Assembly: GCF_018130785.1 (NCBI RefSeq)
Contig: NZ_JAFCJT010000029.1
Span: 1-64,000 of the forward strand
DNA length: 64,000 nt
Origin: Bradyrhizobium liaoningense
GTDB lineage: Bacteria; Pseudomonadota; Alphaproteobacteria; Rhizobiales; Xanthobacteraceae
Direction: 5' to 3'
Shown here: in pieces, positions 1 to 7,966 of the stretch
Layout of the letters: every line of letters begins with the position of its first letter
How positions within the stretch are numbered: the first letter of the stretch is position 1
Made by a program: the position numbers and the translations under genes
The notes under the pieces: generated by a model
What the model was told of the DNA's origin: nothing
The model's input: only the letters and a program-made list of their open reading frames with translations
Database searches by the model: none

Positions 1-218
1 CGTTGGATCGAGATTTCGCATCACTCAATGGTCCGGCGTGGCCGGTGCGTAGCTCAGAGGCGCTGGTGACCGCCGTCAAGGCGGGTCTGACATTGCAGCC
101 TAATTTTCAGTTCATCCGTCATCCCGGAGGAGGCGGCACAGATCCTCTCGGGGCGATGCGAGGTAGACCTCTAAAGGACGCGGCGGTTCTAGGGCTTCGG
201 TCGGTCATTAAGTTCTGA
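1..218 (+). CDS. C-terminal end of an OprB-like carbohydrate porin (partial)
   Basis: The reading frame enters from beyond the left edge and stops at 218. The last ~45 residues (QPNFQFIRHPGGG...DAAVLGLRSVIKF) look like the closing beta-strands of OprB-type outer-membrane porins, which end in a hydrophobic strand with a terminal Phe. Such porins pass sugars across the outer membrane. The first ~25 residues match the family less well, so a lesion just before the window edge is possible. Identification is from the C-terminal pattern only. Confidence 0.55.
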   Translation, partial: LDRDFASLNGPAWPVRSSEALVTAVKAGLTLQPNFQFIRHPGGGGTDPLGAMRGRPLKDAAVLGLRSVIKF

Positions 219-355
219 AGACAGGCTCAGGAGGCCCCTCAGCAGGGCAGTTCAATGCGGAGTGGGAGGGCTACTCTGAGGTATTGCGTCCGCATTTAGA
301 GGACAGCGCGTTGTAGAATCCTGGTATTTTGAGTGTGCCCGCCTCGACAATCATA

Positions 356-381
356 GGAACCCACATTGCTGTGCAAGCGTT
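356..381 (+). promoter_or_regulatory. EcfG-type (general stress) promoter
   Basis: GGAAC at 356-360, then 17 bases, then CGTT at 378-381. This is the consensus for EcfG in alphaproteobacteria. It lies 22 bases before the ATG of the FAD/Rieske oxidoreductase and points towards it, which suggests that gene is induced by general stress. Confidence 0.6.
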
Positions 382-402
382 TTCGCTCGTGTGGGAGCGA
401 TC

Positions 403-1905
403 ATGGCCAGCAAATCACTTTGGATGGACGTGGATGTCATGCCGGCGGCGAGCTCGCTTCCGGGCGACTTTGAATGCGACGTCGCCGTGATCGGATCGGG
501 CATTGCGGGGATTTCCACAGCCTATGAGCTTTGCAAGAGCGGGAAGACGGTAGCGGTGATTGACAGTGGCCGGATCACGGGCGGCATGACGTCGCGGACA
601 TCAGCGCATCTTGCCCCGCTCTGCGACGATCTCGTCAGCGAAATGACCAAAATCAAGGGCTTGGACGCAACGAAGCTTTTCTGCACCAGCCAGGCAGCCG
701 CTATCGATCGCATTGAAGAAATTCAGAAGCGTGAACAAATCGACTGTGATTTTCGCAGGTTAGACGGATATCTGTTCCAAGGGCGGGATATGCCCGCAGA
801 CGTCATTGATGACGAATTGGAAGCCGTTCAGGCGATCGGAGCCGCAGTGCACCGGCTGGTCGGCGTCCCGCTCAACGGCTGCGAAGACCGTCATGTTCTC
901 AGATATCCGCGACAGGCAACCTTTCACCCAACAAAGTACCTCGCGGGCCTCGCCAAGGCTTGTCACGACAATGGCGTGAGTTTCTTCAGAGACACTCCGG
1001 TCGTGGAGGTCAGTGAGGGCAATGGCGCAGTATTGATCAAAACGACCTGCGGCACCGTGAGTACGACGCATGCCGTTGTCGCGACAAATTCTTCTATCTC
1101 GGACCGGTTTTCGATCCACACCAAAACGGCCCCCTATCGAACCTACGTGATGGCGTTCGAGATCAAGCGAGGCGCTCTACCGGATGCGCTCTATTGGGAT
1201 ACTGAGGAGCCTTATCACTACGTGCGGTTGCAGCCCGGACCGGATCGTACGGACTATGTCCTAGTTGGAGGCGAGGATCATAAAAGTGGGCAGGCGGACG
1301 ATGCCGACGAGCGGTTCAAAAGGCTTGAGGTGTGGGCTCGAAAGTTGATTTCCGCTCTCGGACCCGAAACCCACCGCTGGTCCGGCCAAGTCCTCGACAC
1401 CGTCGATTATGCGGGGTTTATCGGACGCGATCCCGCTGGCAAGAACATCTACGTCTCCATGGGCGACTCGGGCCAGGGACTGACGCATGGTGTGGCTGGC
1501 GCGATCCTTAATGCGGCCCTCATCCGTGGTGAGCAGCATCCGTGGCAGGAGCTTTACTCGCCTGGCAGGATACCCCTAAAGGCGACGAAGAACTTCATCG
1601 TGGAAAACGCTACCGTCGTGCAAAATTTTACAGAGTATCTTGCGCCCGCGGAGTTGGCCTCGCTCGAGCAGCTCGAGTGCGGCCAAGGAGCAATTGTCCG
1701 CAGGGGACTCAAAAAGATTGCCGCGTATCGAGATCACGCCGGCGAGCTGCATCTCAATTCAGCGAGTTGCACTCATGTGGGATGTCATCTCCGCTGGAAT
1801 GGCTTCGAGACCTGTTGGGATTGTCCCTGTCACGGTTCGATGTTTGATATCGAGGGCGCGCCGATCAACGCGCCAGCCGTAAGCTCGTTGAGCCGCGTCA
1901 AATAA
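403..1905 (+). CDS. FAD-dependent oxidoreductase with C-terminal Rieske [2Fe-2S] domain
   Basis: A 500-aa protein. Residues 26-36 (DVAVIGSGIAG) form the dinucleotide-binding GxGxxG motif of a DAO-type FAD oxidoreductase. Near residues 450-480 there is a Rieske cluster: C-T-H about 16 residues before C-P-C-H, giving the two Cys and two His ligands. The layout matches YhfW-like FAD/Rieske proteins of unknown substrate, probably cytosolic. The ATG at 403 is preferred over GTG at 391; an EcfG-type promoter lies just upstream. The next gene, also an FAD oxidoreductase, follows with almost no gap, so the two may act together. Family is clear, substrate unknown. Confidence 0.88.
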   Translation: MASKSLWMDVDVMPAASSLPGDFECDVAVIGSGIAGISTAYELCKSGKTVAVIDSGRITGGMTSRTSAHLAPLCDDLVSEMTKIKGLDATKLFCTSQAAAIDRIEEIQKREQIDCDFRRLDGYLFQGRDMPADVIDDELEAVQAIGAAVHRLVGVPLNGCEDRHVLRYPRQATFHPTKYLAGLAKACHDNGVSFFRDTPVVEVSEGNGAVLIKTTCGTVSTTHAVVATNSSISDRFSIHTKTAPYRTYVMAFEIKRGALPDALYWDTEEPYHYVRLQPGPDRTDYVLVGGEDHKSGQADDADERFKRLEVWARKLISALGPETHRWSGQVLDTVDYAGFIGRDPAGKNIYVSMGDSGQGLTHGVAGAILNAALIRGEQHPWQELYSPGRIPLKATKNFIVENATVVQNFTEYLAPAELASLEQLECGQGAIVRRGLKKIAAYRDHAGELHLNSASCTHVGCHLRWNGFETCWDCPCHGSMFDIEGAPINAPAVSSLSRVK

Positions 1906-1921
1906 TCGCCGCGAGGCTGCC

Positions 1922-3151
1922 ATTACCAGACAGCATTCACAAGACGCAGACCATTCCGACGTCCGCAGTCCGCATTGGCCTTGGGCAACCGCAGAGCTCT
2001 CGGTTGCGCCGACAGCGAGTGAGAACTTCTCATGCGATGTTCTCATCGTCGGCGCCGGGATCACGGGCACCTTGATCGCAGAAAGACTTACCCGCCGCGG
2101 CCTCGATGTTGTCCTACTGGACCGTCAGATGCCGGGTCGGGGCAGCACCGCAGCCAGCACGGCCATGTTGCTATGGGAGATCGACCGTCCACTCTCCCAC
2201 CTTGCAGCCGCTTATGGCTTCGAACAGGCTTCGCGCTGTTACAATGCGAGCCGGCGTGCTCTAGACGGCCTGGTCGATCTTGTTCGACGCCTTGAGGTCC
2301 GGTGCCAACTAAGATCACGCGGCTCGCTATATCTGGCCGCCGAATACGATGCGTCCGACTTGCGGTCAGAGGCTGAGATACGGAAAAGGGCGGGCCTCCC
2401 GACTACCTTCCTCGACTATTCAACGTTGTTAAGGGACTATTCCTTTTCACGGGAAGGCGCGCTCTATTCGGAAGGAGCCGCTGATGCCGATCCTGTATTA
2501 CTTACATATGGCCTTCTGAAAGCTGTCCTCGGTCGCGGCGCGCGTCTGTACCAGGCGAATGCAGTTGCATTTGACAGCGCGCGATCCGGGGTTCACGTCA
2601 TGACTGAAGGTGGCGTCGAGATTTCAGCCCAGTATCTTGTGCTCGCGACCGGCTATGTCATGCCAGATATCGTGCGGCCCACAATTCAGAAGGGGGCTTC
2701 AAGCTGGGCCGTAGCCACGATCCCGCAGCCGGCAGCATTGTGGAAGGATGGCACACTGCTGTGGGAGGCTTCCAAGAGCTATCACTATGCGAGAACGACA
2801 GTCGATGGTCGCGTCATTTTCGGCGGTGAGGATGAATCACTTGTCGATCCAGAATTACGAGACAGCTTGACCGCTTCCAAGACAGAGAAGCTTAAGCAAG
2901 CGCTTCATCAGCTGTGGCCTGCTAGTTCGCTCGAGCTTGACCATGCCTGGTCCGGTACCTTCGACACAACGGCCGATGGTCTTCCTCTGATCGGCAGAGT
3001 GCCAAGTTTTCAAAACATCTTTGCTGCGTACGGCTACGGGGGCAATGGCGTGACCTTCAGCTATCTCGCGGCTTATCTAATCGAGGTGCTGGTCTCGGGC
3101 CAAAGATCACCGCTGCTTGATGATTTTGCCCTCGATAGACAGGCCCCCTGA
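1922..3151 (+). CDS. FAD-dependent oxidoreductase (DadA/DAO type), no canonical start codon
   Basis: From ~1961 the frame encodes a DAO-family protein: DVLIVGAGITG (2036-2068) is the FAD-binding motif, and the C-terminal G-x-I/L-P-L-I-G-R-V motif is typical. It is close to the protein at 58625-59881 over its whole length, including the 'RSP..PWA' stretch before the FAD motif. The frame is open only from 1892, and between there and the FAD motif it has no ATG, GTG or TTG; the only near-cognate codon is ATT at 1922, used here as the nominal start. The first ordinary start (TTG 2072) would delete the FAD motif. Either the start was lost by mutation, or a frameshift separates it from its true N-terminus, or ATT is used by coupling to the gene that stops at 1905. 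Confidence 0.7.
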   Translation: MTRQHSQDADHSDVRSPHWPWATAELSVAPTASENFSCDVLIVGAGITGTLIAERLTRRGLDVVLLDRQMPGRGSTAASTAMLLWEIDRPLSHLAAAYGFEQASRCYNASRRALDGLVDLVRRLEVRCQLRSRGSLYLAAEYDASDLRSEAEIRKRAGLPTTFLDYSTLLRDYSFSREGALYSEGAADADPVLLTYGLLKAVLGRGARLYQANAVAFDSARSGVHVMTEGGVEISAQYLVLATGYVMPDIVRPTIQKGASSWAVATIPQPAALWKDGTLLWEASKSYHYARTTVDGRVIFGGEDESLVDPELRDSLTASKTEKLKQALHQLWPASSLELDHAWSGTFDTTADGLPLIGRVPSFQNIFAAYGYGGNGVTFSYLAAYLIEVLVSGQRSPLLDDFALDRQAP

Positions 3152-3287
3152 CGCGTTAAAACGGTTCGAGTTAACGTCTAGGAAGCCGAGCGCTCCTGCC
3201 GGCTGCGTCGCGGTCGCGTTGCGCGCGCATGCGCCCAGAAGGCCGATCTAGCCCGCGAAAACCTCAGGCGGAGCTGCGCTCTACCGA

Positions 3288-3500
3288 TCATCCCAATTCG
3301 GCCAGGATGTGATCTCGATGCGCGACGTGTTGCGCCTGAGTGGCGAGGAACGTCTCGAGAAGCTCTCGCGCTGCGGTCGTGCCGTGACCATGGCGGTCGA
3401 GCTCGGCGATCCGCTCGAGCTGATCGGCAATATGGAGTTCGCCTCGGGCGACGTGCCGCTCGGCCTCTTCGAGATGTCGGCGCTGCATTGCGGGATCCAT
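3288..3500 (-). CDS. small charged helical protein (conserved hypothetical)
   Basis: A 70-aa protein starting at MDPAMQRRHLEEAERHV. It is almost entirely charged alpha-helix with many E, R and H residues and is probably a coiled coil. I recognise the pattern from bradyrhizobial hypothetical proteins (AERHVA.GE.HI...R.I.EL), but no function is known to me. The frame stays open upstream to 3584, but the extra residues are Arg-rich and unlike the family. There is no clear Shine-Dalgarno sequence. Confidence 0.65.
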   Translation of the reverse strand: MDPAMQRRHLEEAERHVARGELHIADQLERIAELDRHGHGTTAARELLETFLATQAQHVAHRDHILAELG

Positions 3501-3605
3501 GACGCAGACTAACTGATTAGACGAGCGCTGTCGGGAGGCTGCGGGTGCCAGCAGCCGACGGCGTCTTCGAACGAACCGAGGCATCCGCGGATGAAGTTAG
3601 GTTGC

Positions 3606-3773
3606 CTAGGCCGACTTCTTGATCGCTTCGGTGAGAGCGGTCCGCGCAACTTCCCTCAACTCGGCGAGCGTCCTGTTCCCGCCGCCCGCGCTTTCGAGCA
3701 GTCTTTCCGCGATCCGCTTTCTCAGTTCGTGATCGCCGCCGTGGGGAAGTGCTCGGCAGACATCTTCCAGCAC
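3606..3773 (-). CDS. small conserved hypothetical (ALPHGGDHELRK family)
   Basis: A 55-aa frame from a GTG at 3773 to TAG at 3606-3608. The core (CRALPHGGDHELRKRIAERL, then LAELREVARTALTEA) resembles a small protein seen repeatedly in Bradyrhizobium and relatives. Amphipathic helices are likely. The GTG start is a guess, because the frame is open to 3792 with no ATG. Function unknown. Confidence 0.5.
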   Translation of the reverse strand: MLEDVCRALPHGGDHELRKRIAERLLESAGGGNRTLAELREVARTALTEAIKKSA

Positions 3774-4034
3774 GACGTCGTCTCGCCGGCGACTTTAGAG
3801 GCGCGAGGCGGCGCTGCCATTAACCGATGTTTAGTTCTGGCCGAAAAGTCAGCGGCCGCAGAGGTTGCGAGACCCGAGATGGCGGCTCAAATGCGTGCGA
3901 CAATTAACATTTGGAAGAGAAACCAAATGCGTCTCGCGCTATTGTTCTGCCGTCACAGCACGGCCCATGGCATTCATCTGTGTTGAGAACGCCCGTAGCG
4001 CTCCCGCCTCCCTCGTGCGGAAAAGGAGCGTGCC

Positions 4035-4235
4035 TTGCAGAAGCGGCGGCGTTTCAAACAATCTCAATCGTTGCAGGAAAGACTGCGGACTTTCGCGGAG
4101 GACGCTCGCGCGCGGGCCTCTGGTCTGCCGCCCGGCGTCGAGCGTGATCAGTTGCTGAAGAAGGCCAGAGAGGCCGACACGGCATCTCACGTAGACGATT
4201 GGGTCAACTCGGTCGGCCTGCAGTCTCCGAAGTAG
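4035..4235 (+). CDS. 66-aa 'SPGLQPPK'-tail small protein, copy 1
   Basis: A 66-aa basic, helical protein. The TTG start at 4035 is set by an AAGGAG six bases upstream and by the length of its paralogues. The family pattern is K-R-R-R/V-K-Q-x-S-L-E/Q-E-R-L near the N-terminus, then L-P-x-G-x-E-R-(4)-L-L-(K/R)-x-A, ending in W-x-x-S-x-G-L-Q-(S/P)-P-K. Further copies are at 7240, 9551 and 42815. The 5' leader (GAGAACGCC...GCGCTCCCGCC...AAGGAG) is shared with the copy at 42815, which implies duplication. A DUF6894 gene begins 4 bases after the stop, so the pair is probably co-transcribed. Function unknown. Confidence 0.8.
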   Translation: MQKRRRFKQSQSLQERLRTFAEDARARASGLPPGVERDQLLKKAREADTASHVDDWVNSVGLQSPK

Positions 4236-4239
4236 CTCA

Positions 4240-4482
4240 GTGGCTCAATATTTTTTCGACTTCAAATCCGTGGACGTGGCTTCGCGGGACAACGAAAGCA
4301 TGGAATTGCCGGACACGGCAGCGGCGCACGACGTGGCTCTTGACGCGCTCGTGGAGGCGGCCCGCGAAGCGGTCGTCGAGGGATCTTGTGATCAGCGCTT
4401 TGCGGTCGAGGTCCGCAACGGAATTGGGCGGGTTCTCGAAGTGAGCGCGGTCTTCAATTCCAGGATTTTCAGAAAGCAGTGA
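4240..4482 (+). CDS. DUF6894-family small protein
   Basis: An 80-aa protein from a GTG at 4240. The MAQYFFDFKS start, the ELPD followed by an Ala-rich helix, and the final FAVEVRNGIGRVLEVSAVF strand pair are typical of DUF6894, a small alpha/beta family abundant in Bradyrhizobium. It follows the 66-aa gene with a 4-base gap, an arrangement repeated at 7240/7527. Another relative is at 44739. Function unknown. Confidence 0.8.
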   Translation: MAQYFFDFKSVDVASRDNESMELPDTAAAHDVALDALVEAAREAVVEGSCDQRFAVEVRNGIGRVLEVSAVFNSRIFRKQ

Positions 4483-4908
4483 GGCCAGGAGCGGACGCGC
4501 TGGTAGAGAAGTGCTTCCTGTTTGTCGCTCATGAAATGCTCAAGAATGATTCGACTTGTTATCTATGCCGAAATCACCCGGCTTCAACGCCCCAGGCGGC
4601 CGCGTGTACGGCGCCCGCCAGCGCCTCGCGGCGATGACACGAAGGTGCGTGCACACGAATCGATCAGAATCTGATTGGCGAAATGACGCTCCCACTCGGG
4701 GCTTTTCATGTCCAGCAAATAGGCCGCCATCCGCTGGGACGATTTCATCTATGAACCATCACAGCGCTGGCGCACGCGCAGTCGGGGTTGCTGACAGCGA
4801 ACTCATTCGCCAAAGATGCCAGCGGCAATCCCCTAGCGTGCCCGAACGTTGACGCCGTCGTCTTGATCCGTCACTCGCTTTACTTCCAGCGGTTCGCAGG
4901 GGGCGTTT
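4483..4908 (+). other. no supported gene
   Basis: The open frames here are short, Arg/Ser-rich and unlike any family I know. I see no strong ribosome-binding site or hairpin terminator. Confidence 0.5.
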
Positions 4909-5237
4909 TCACTCCGGAGAGGGCACACGCATTCGACTTCGGCGACGAAGAAGCGCAGACGATACCTCGGCGTCGGTGTCGGCTGTGCGCTGGGCCAGCG
5001 CGTCGGGACGTCGCTAGTCGCATCGCGCGACCATTTATCGACGGGATTGAAGGCTATAATCCGGACCGGATAGGCGTATTGGCCGGACAGGAGATTTTGC
5101 AGGATCGTCTCGAGGTCGGTGTCAGACTCGTAGGTCTCGCGCCAGGCGCAACCGGCACGCGCGCCGAAGTCTTCAAGCACTAGATCGATGTCGCGGTCGA
5201 GGCGGTCGGCCGGCACGATCGAGCGCGAGGAACGCAT
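4909..5237 (-). pseudogene. frameshifted conserved hypothetical (AWRET...RIIAFNPVDKWSRD family)
   Basis: From the ATG at 5237 the frame reads DRDIDLVLEDFG...AWRETYESDTDLETIL..LLSGQY..PVRIIAFNP...WSRDATSDV, matching a conserved Bradyrhizobium family of ~90-110 aa. After SDV the frame becomes Pro/Arg-rich, while the neighbouring frame continues DALAQRTADTDAEV to a stop at 4909. Adding one C to the CCC run near 4999-5001 restores a 109-aa protein. Function unknown. It is either a recent frameshift or a sequence error. Confidence 0.6.
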
Positions 5238-5642
5238 TCGATATGACAAGGCGGAGAGGCCGCAGGGGGTCAAGAGGGTAGGCCAGGGCCGCTCTGCCGG
5301 TTGTGGCAGCGAGCCAGCGACGATTCAAATATTGGACCGCCTTTCTGTTCCTGTAGGCGTAGGGCGTACCGCGTAGATCGTGCGGAACGTCGCCGCACGG
5401 GATGGACGACCGAACCCTGCGGCCGCGCGCGCGAACGTCTGTGTTGCGGCTGGCTTGTGTTCTGCGGTGACGGCCCCACGAGACAGAATCCTGTCCGGAG
5501 GCCCCGGCATCATCATGCCCCGGGCCCGTTGCTGGTCCCACCACGGGCAGAGGATTCAAAGATGGGTGTCTATACCGTCGGCGAAGACCCTATTTTGTAT
5601 CCGGCTCAGATATCGAGGCCACAGGCCTTTCGACAGAGTTAC
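5238..5642 (+). other. no supported gene; holds one copy of a dispersed repeat
   Basis: No convincing coding frame. Bases ~5291-5350 resemble ~6491-6550 (shared core GAGCCAGCGACGA.TCAAATA), an intergenic repeat pair that flanks the PRC-barrel/CsbD gene pair. Confidence 0.5.
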
Positions 5643-6059
5643 TTAATACTTGAACTCTGGCATCGACTTGAGTTGGTCTTTCGTGACGTTGATAACGGCT
5701 CGGTCGGGAAACCATTCGCGCGCAGTCTCGGACGTCATTCCTTCGGTCGTTTTCCCAGCCTTATTAGCGAATTTGAGGCTGCTCATCGCGACCAGCACAT
5801 AATGCGTGCCCATTCCCAAAAAGCCGCCTGCCTCGATGACAAGACCCCTTACCCGGCCCTGAGAGTCGATGATGATGTCATAAACGTCGCCGACTTTGTC
5901 GTTGGCTTCATTGTAAACGTTGACGCCCTTCATTTTTGCTGCGCTCCAGTCTCCCGCAGCGGCGATTGGCGCGGCTGCTTCGGACGCCGTGTGAGCAGGC
6001 GTCTGGGCGAACGCCGCGGAAGCAAAGAGCAGAGCAGTGATGGTGGCCAATGTTCTCAC
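5643..6059 (-). CDS. exported PRC-barrel domain protein
   Basis: A 138-aa protein from GTG 6059, chosen because GGGAGG lies six bases upstream and because the signal peptide (VRTLATITALLFASAAFA-Q) begins exactly there. The mature part holds a PRC-barrel: MKGVNVYNEANDKVGDVYDIIIDSQGRV, then GGFLGMGTHYVLVAMSSLKF. It ends QLKSMPEFKY. It is probably periplasmic and is a paralogue of the protein at 27922. PRC-barrels of this type are common stress-induced envelope proteins; the ligand is unknown. It is divergent from the CsbD gene, and both have EcfG-type promoters. Confidence 0.85.
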   Translation of the reverse strand: MRTLATITALLFASAAFAQTPAHTASEAAAPIAAAGDWSAAKMKGVNVYNEANDKVGDVYDIIIDSQGRVRGLVIEAGGFLGMGTHYVLVAMSSLKFANKAGKTTEGMTSETAREWFPDRAVINVTKDQLKSMPEFKY

Positions 6060-6086
6060 GATATCCTCCCTAGCTGGAACCTTAAA

Positions 6087-6111
6087 AACAGAGGCGCTCG
6101 GCGTTCGTTCC
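6087..6111 (-). promoter_or_regulatory. EcfG-like promoter for the PRC-barrel gene
   Basis: On the minus strand GGAAC (6107-6111) is followed after 16 bases by TGTT (6087-6090), one base off the CGTT consensus. It lies 28 bases from the GTG start of the PRC-barrel gene and is back-to-back with the CsbD promoter. Confidence 0.45.
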
Positions 6112-6123
6112 TGGTGATGCGCA

Positions 6124-6148
6124 GGAACGGCCTTCACTTTTATTCGTT
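6124..6148 (+). promoter_or_regulatory. EcfG-type promoter for the CsbD gene
   Basis: GGAAC (6124-6128), 16 bases, CGTT (6145-6148): an exact match to the alphaproteobacterial general-stress consensus, 40 bases upstream of the CsbD start. Confidence 0.65.
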
Positions 6149-6188
6149 GGTGCTGCACCGATTAAACCGATCAGCAGGAGGCGGCGTC

Positions 6189-6392
6189 ATGGATTGGAAT
6201 CAGGTCGAGGGAAACTGGAAACAGGTCAAAGGCAAGATCAAAGAGAAATGGGGAAAGCTCACTGATGACGATCTCGACGTGATCGACGGGAAGCGAGATC
6301 AACTCGAAGGCAAAATTCAGGAGCGATACGGCTATCAGAAAGACCAGACGAGGAAAGAGGTCGATGATTGGTGCGGACGTCAGACTTGGTGA
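6189..6392 (+). CDS. CsbD-like stress protein
   Basis: A 67-aa protein; AGGAGG lies 8 bases before the ATG. The sequence MDWNQVEGNWKQVKGKIKEKWG, then DGKRDQLEGKIQERYG, is the CsbD signature. CsbD proteins are small, soluble, helical and strongly induced by general stress (sigma-B in Bacillus, EcfG in rhizobia); the molecular role is unknown. The exact EcfG consensus upstream agrees with this. Confidence 0.93.
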   Translation: MDWNQVEGNWKQVKGKIKEKWGKLTDDDLDVIDGKRDQLEGKIQERYGYQKDQTRKEVDDWCGRQTW

Positions 6393-6674
6393 GCAGTTGA
6401 TTTGAAGAGGCGGGTCCGGTGAGGTGCTCTCCGTCGCTGCGATGGGCCGCAGGCGCATCCACTGAGTTGCGCCTCGGCCACGCTGCTACGCTCCGCCAGC
6501 TCTGGCAACGAGCCAGCGACGACTCAAATAATCGCCCGCCGTTGTTGTTCCTTTTCGAAACTCAAGGCGGCGCTAACCGTATCTAACCCAATGTCCGAAG
6601 CTGACATGGTAGAAGGCAAGCCAGCGGCGAGAGGCGCTCCCACGTCCCGCGCGGGCAACAAGAGGGCTGAGCAA

Positions 6675-6848
6675 ATGATCAGCACTGCTGAGTGCCGAGA
6701 ACATGCTGAAAACTACAAGAGACTTTCTGGCGCGAGCGGCATTTCCAAGGACCGCGCCGCCGCCCTGAAAAACATCGCTCGAACTTTTGTGGGGTTGGCC
6801 GGCCAACTGGATAGACTGGCGTCCCTCGCGAGGAGCGAGCAGAGGTAG
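6675..6848 (+). CDS. 57-aa conserved hypothetical (MISTAECREHAENYK family)
   Basis: The ATG at 6675 gives a 57-aa helical protein beginning MISTAECREHAENYKRLS and ending QLDRLASLARSEQR, a pattern I associate with many Bradyrhizobium hypothetical proteins (A.CR.HA..YK.L....S..RAA.L.NI...F..LA.QLDRL). An ATG at 6591 is also in frame, but the added 28 residues are low-complexity and off-pattern. Function unknown. The sequence after the stop has a hairpin-like CAGCCTCAGGCTGGCGGCC stretch. Confidence 0.7.
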   Translation: MISTAECREHAENYKRLSGASGISKDRAAALKNIARTFVGLAGQLDRLASLARSEQR

Positions 6849-6972
6849 ACCTCAGGTAGACAGCCTCAGGCTGGCGGCCTTATTGAAGTTTCCTGCGAAG
6901 CTTTCAGATGATCTGTCGCCTCGCCTGCGATTTCTCATTCGGCACCTTCTGTTCGCCGCCGCATTGTACGCG

Positions 6973-7137
6973 ATGGGCCACGCTGATTTTGTGAGATACC
7001 TTCTTCAGGCGCAGACTTGCCTGGATGAGGCTGAAAGGGCGACGCGTGAGGTCGACAAGGAGGCATGGCTGAAGCTCGGGGAAGAGTGGATGGAGATGGC
7101 GCGCAAGGCTCAGGGGCAGAGGCCATACGAGCATTAG
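6973..7137 (+). CDS. 54-aa helical small protein (hypothetical)
   Basis: From the ATG at 6973: MGHADFVRYLLQAQTCLDEAERA...EAWLKLGEEWMEMARKAQ. The pattern (A..CL.EAERA....KE.WL.L.EEW..MA.KA) resembles a family of short rhizobial helical proteins. There is no clear Shine-Dalgarno sequence, and the frame is open upstream, so the start is uncertain. Function unknown. Confidence 0.5.
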   Translation: MGHADFVRYLLQAQTCLDEAERATREVDKEAWLKLGEEWMEMARKAQGQRPYEH

Positions 7138-7181
7138 TCCCGGCGCGCCAATTTTCGGCTGGGACGCAGAGTTCAATACCG

Positions 7182-7206
7182 GGAACCGAATCTCTTTGGC
7201 GCCGTT
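7182..7206 (+). promoter_or_regulatory. EcfG-type promoter for the 66-aa protein, copy 2
   Basis: GGAAC (7182-7186), 16 bases, CGTT (7203-7206): an exact consensus 33 bases before the ATG at 7240. Confidence 0.6.
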
Positions 7207-7239
7207 AGAGTCGTGGTTGATTGCTCGAGGAGCCGCGCC

Positions 7240-7440
7240 ATGGGAAAGCGCCGCAGAGTGAAACAAACCCGCTCTCTTGAAGAACGAATGGCTGAACAAG
7301 CCGCTAGGCTCAAAGAACGGGCCAATCAGTTGCCCGCTGGGGCGGAACGTGAAGCCTTGCTTAGGCAAGCTAGGATTGCTGAGATGGGCGCACATCTGAG
7401 CGACTGGCTGCGCTCGCCAGGCTTGCAGCCGCCGAAATAG
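7240..7440 (+). CDS. 66-aa 'SPGLQPPK'-tail small protein, copy 2
   Basis: MGKRRRVKQTRSLEERMAEQ ... LPAGAEREALLRQARIAEMGAHLSDWLRSPGLQPPK, the best-preserved member of the family and identical in length to copy 1. GAGGAG lies about 8 bases before the ATG. The exact EcfG-type promoter upstream suggests a general stress-response role. A DUF6894 gene follows after 86 bases, echoing the 4035/4240 pair. It is basic and helical, probably soluble. Function unknown. Confidence 0.85.
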   Translation: MGKRRRVKQTRSLEERMAEQAARLKERANQLPAGAEREALLRQARIAEMGAHLSDWLRSPGLQPPK

Positions 7441-7526
7441 CATTCTTGAGGAGCTCTGATGGGTGCCCTAGTTTGATTTAGGAACGTAATCGAGCCGCCC
7501 GACTCTGCCCCTAAAGCGAGCGGCCC

Positions 7527-7757
7527 ATGATCCGATACTACTTCGATATCCGGGACAACACCGGCCTCTATCCCGATGAAGAAGGGCTTGAGTTCCAGAC
7601 TCAGCGGGAGGCCGAGGTCGAGGCCGCCAATTCGCTTACGAGCTTGGCGCAGGACTTTGCGGACATACGGCAAGACGTGGCTGTCGAGGTGCGAACGGAT
7701 GTCGAGCGTGTGTTTCAAGCTGCGTTCATTTTCGACACAAGCAAGACGAAGCAGTAA
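7527..7757 (+). CDS. DUF6894-family small protein
   Basis: A 76-aa protein starting MIRYYFDIRDNTGLYPDEEG, a typical DUF6894 opening, with a final VAVEVRTDVERVFQAAFIF strand region. It follows the second 66-aa gene. Its TAA is immediately followed by GGCCGCCTCAGTTGG, half of a terminator-like repeat also found at 58511 and 63157. Function unknown. Confidence 0.85.
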   Translation: MIRYYFDIRDNTGLYPDEEGLEFQTQREAEVEAANSLTSLAQDFADIRQDVAVEVRTDVERVFQAAFIFDTSKTKQ

Positions 7758-7966
7758 GGCCGCCTCAGTTGGCTTTCGGTTCAATGCCCGCAAGACCCTA
7801 ATGCGGGCAAACATCGTCGGGTCACCACTCTCCGCCACCCGGATCAAGCCTTCCATCGCCGCTTGCCATTCAGGCGCGGCCTGCTGTTGCTTCGGCAGCG
7901 TGGCTTACTCGCCGGCGTCGCCGATCCTGATCAGATTCTTGAAGCGCCGACCCCAGTCTCGTTCGG

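Noticed and set aside
5301..6392. 363-aa ORF running into CsbD
   Set aside because: Only its last 67 residues (CsbD) are real; the rest is antisense to the PRC-barrel gene, and an AGGAGG sets the true start at 6189.
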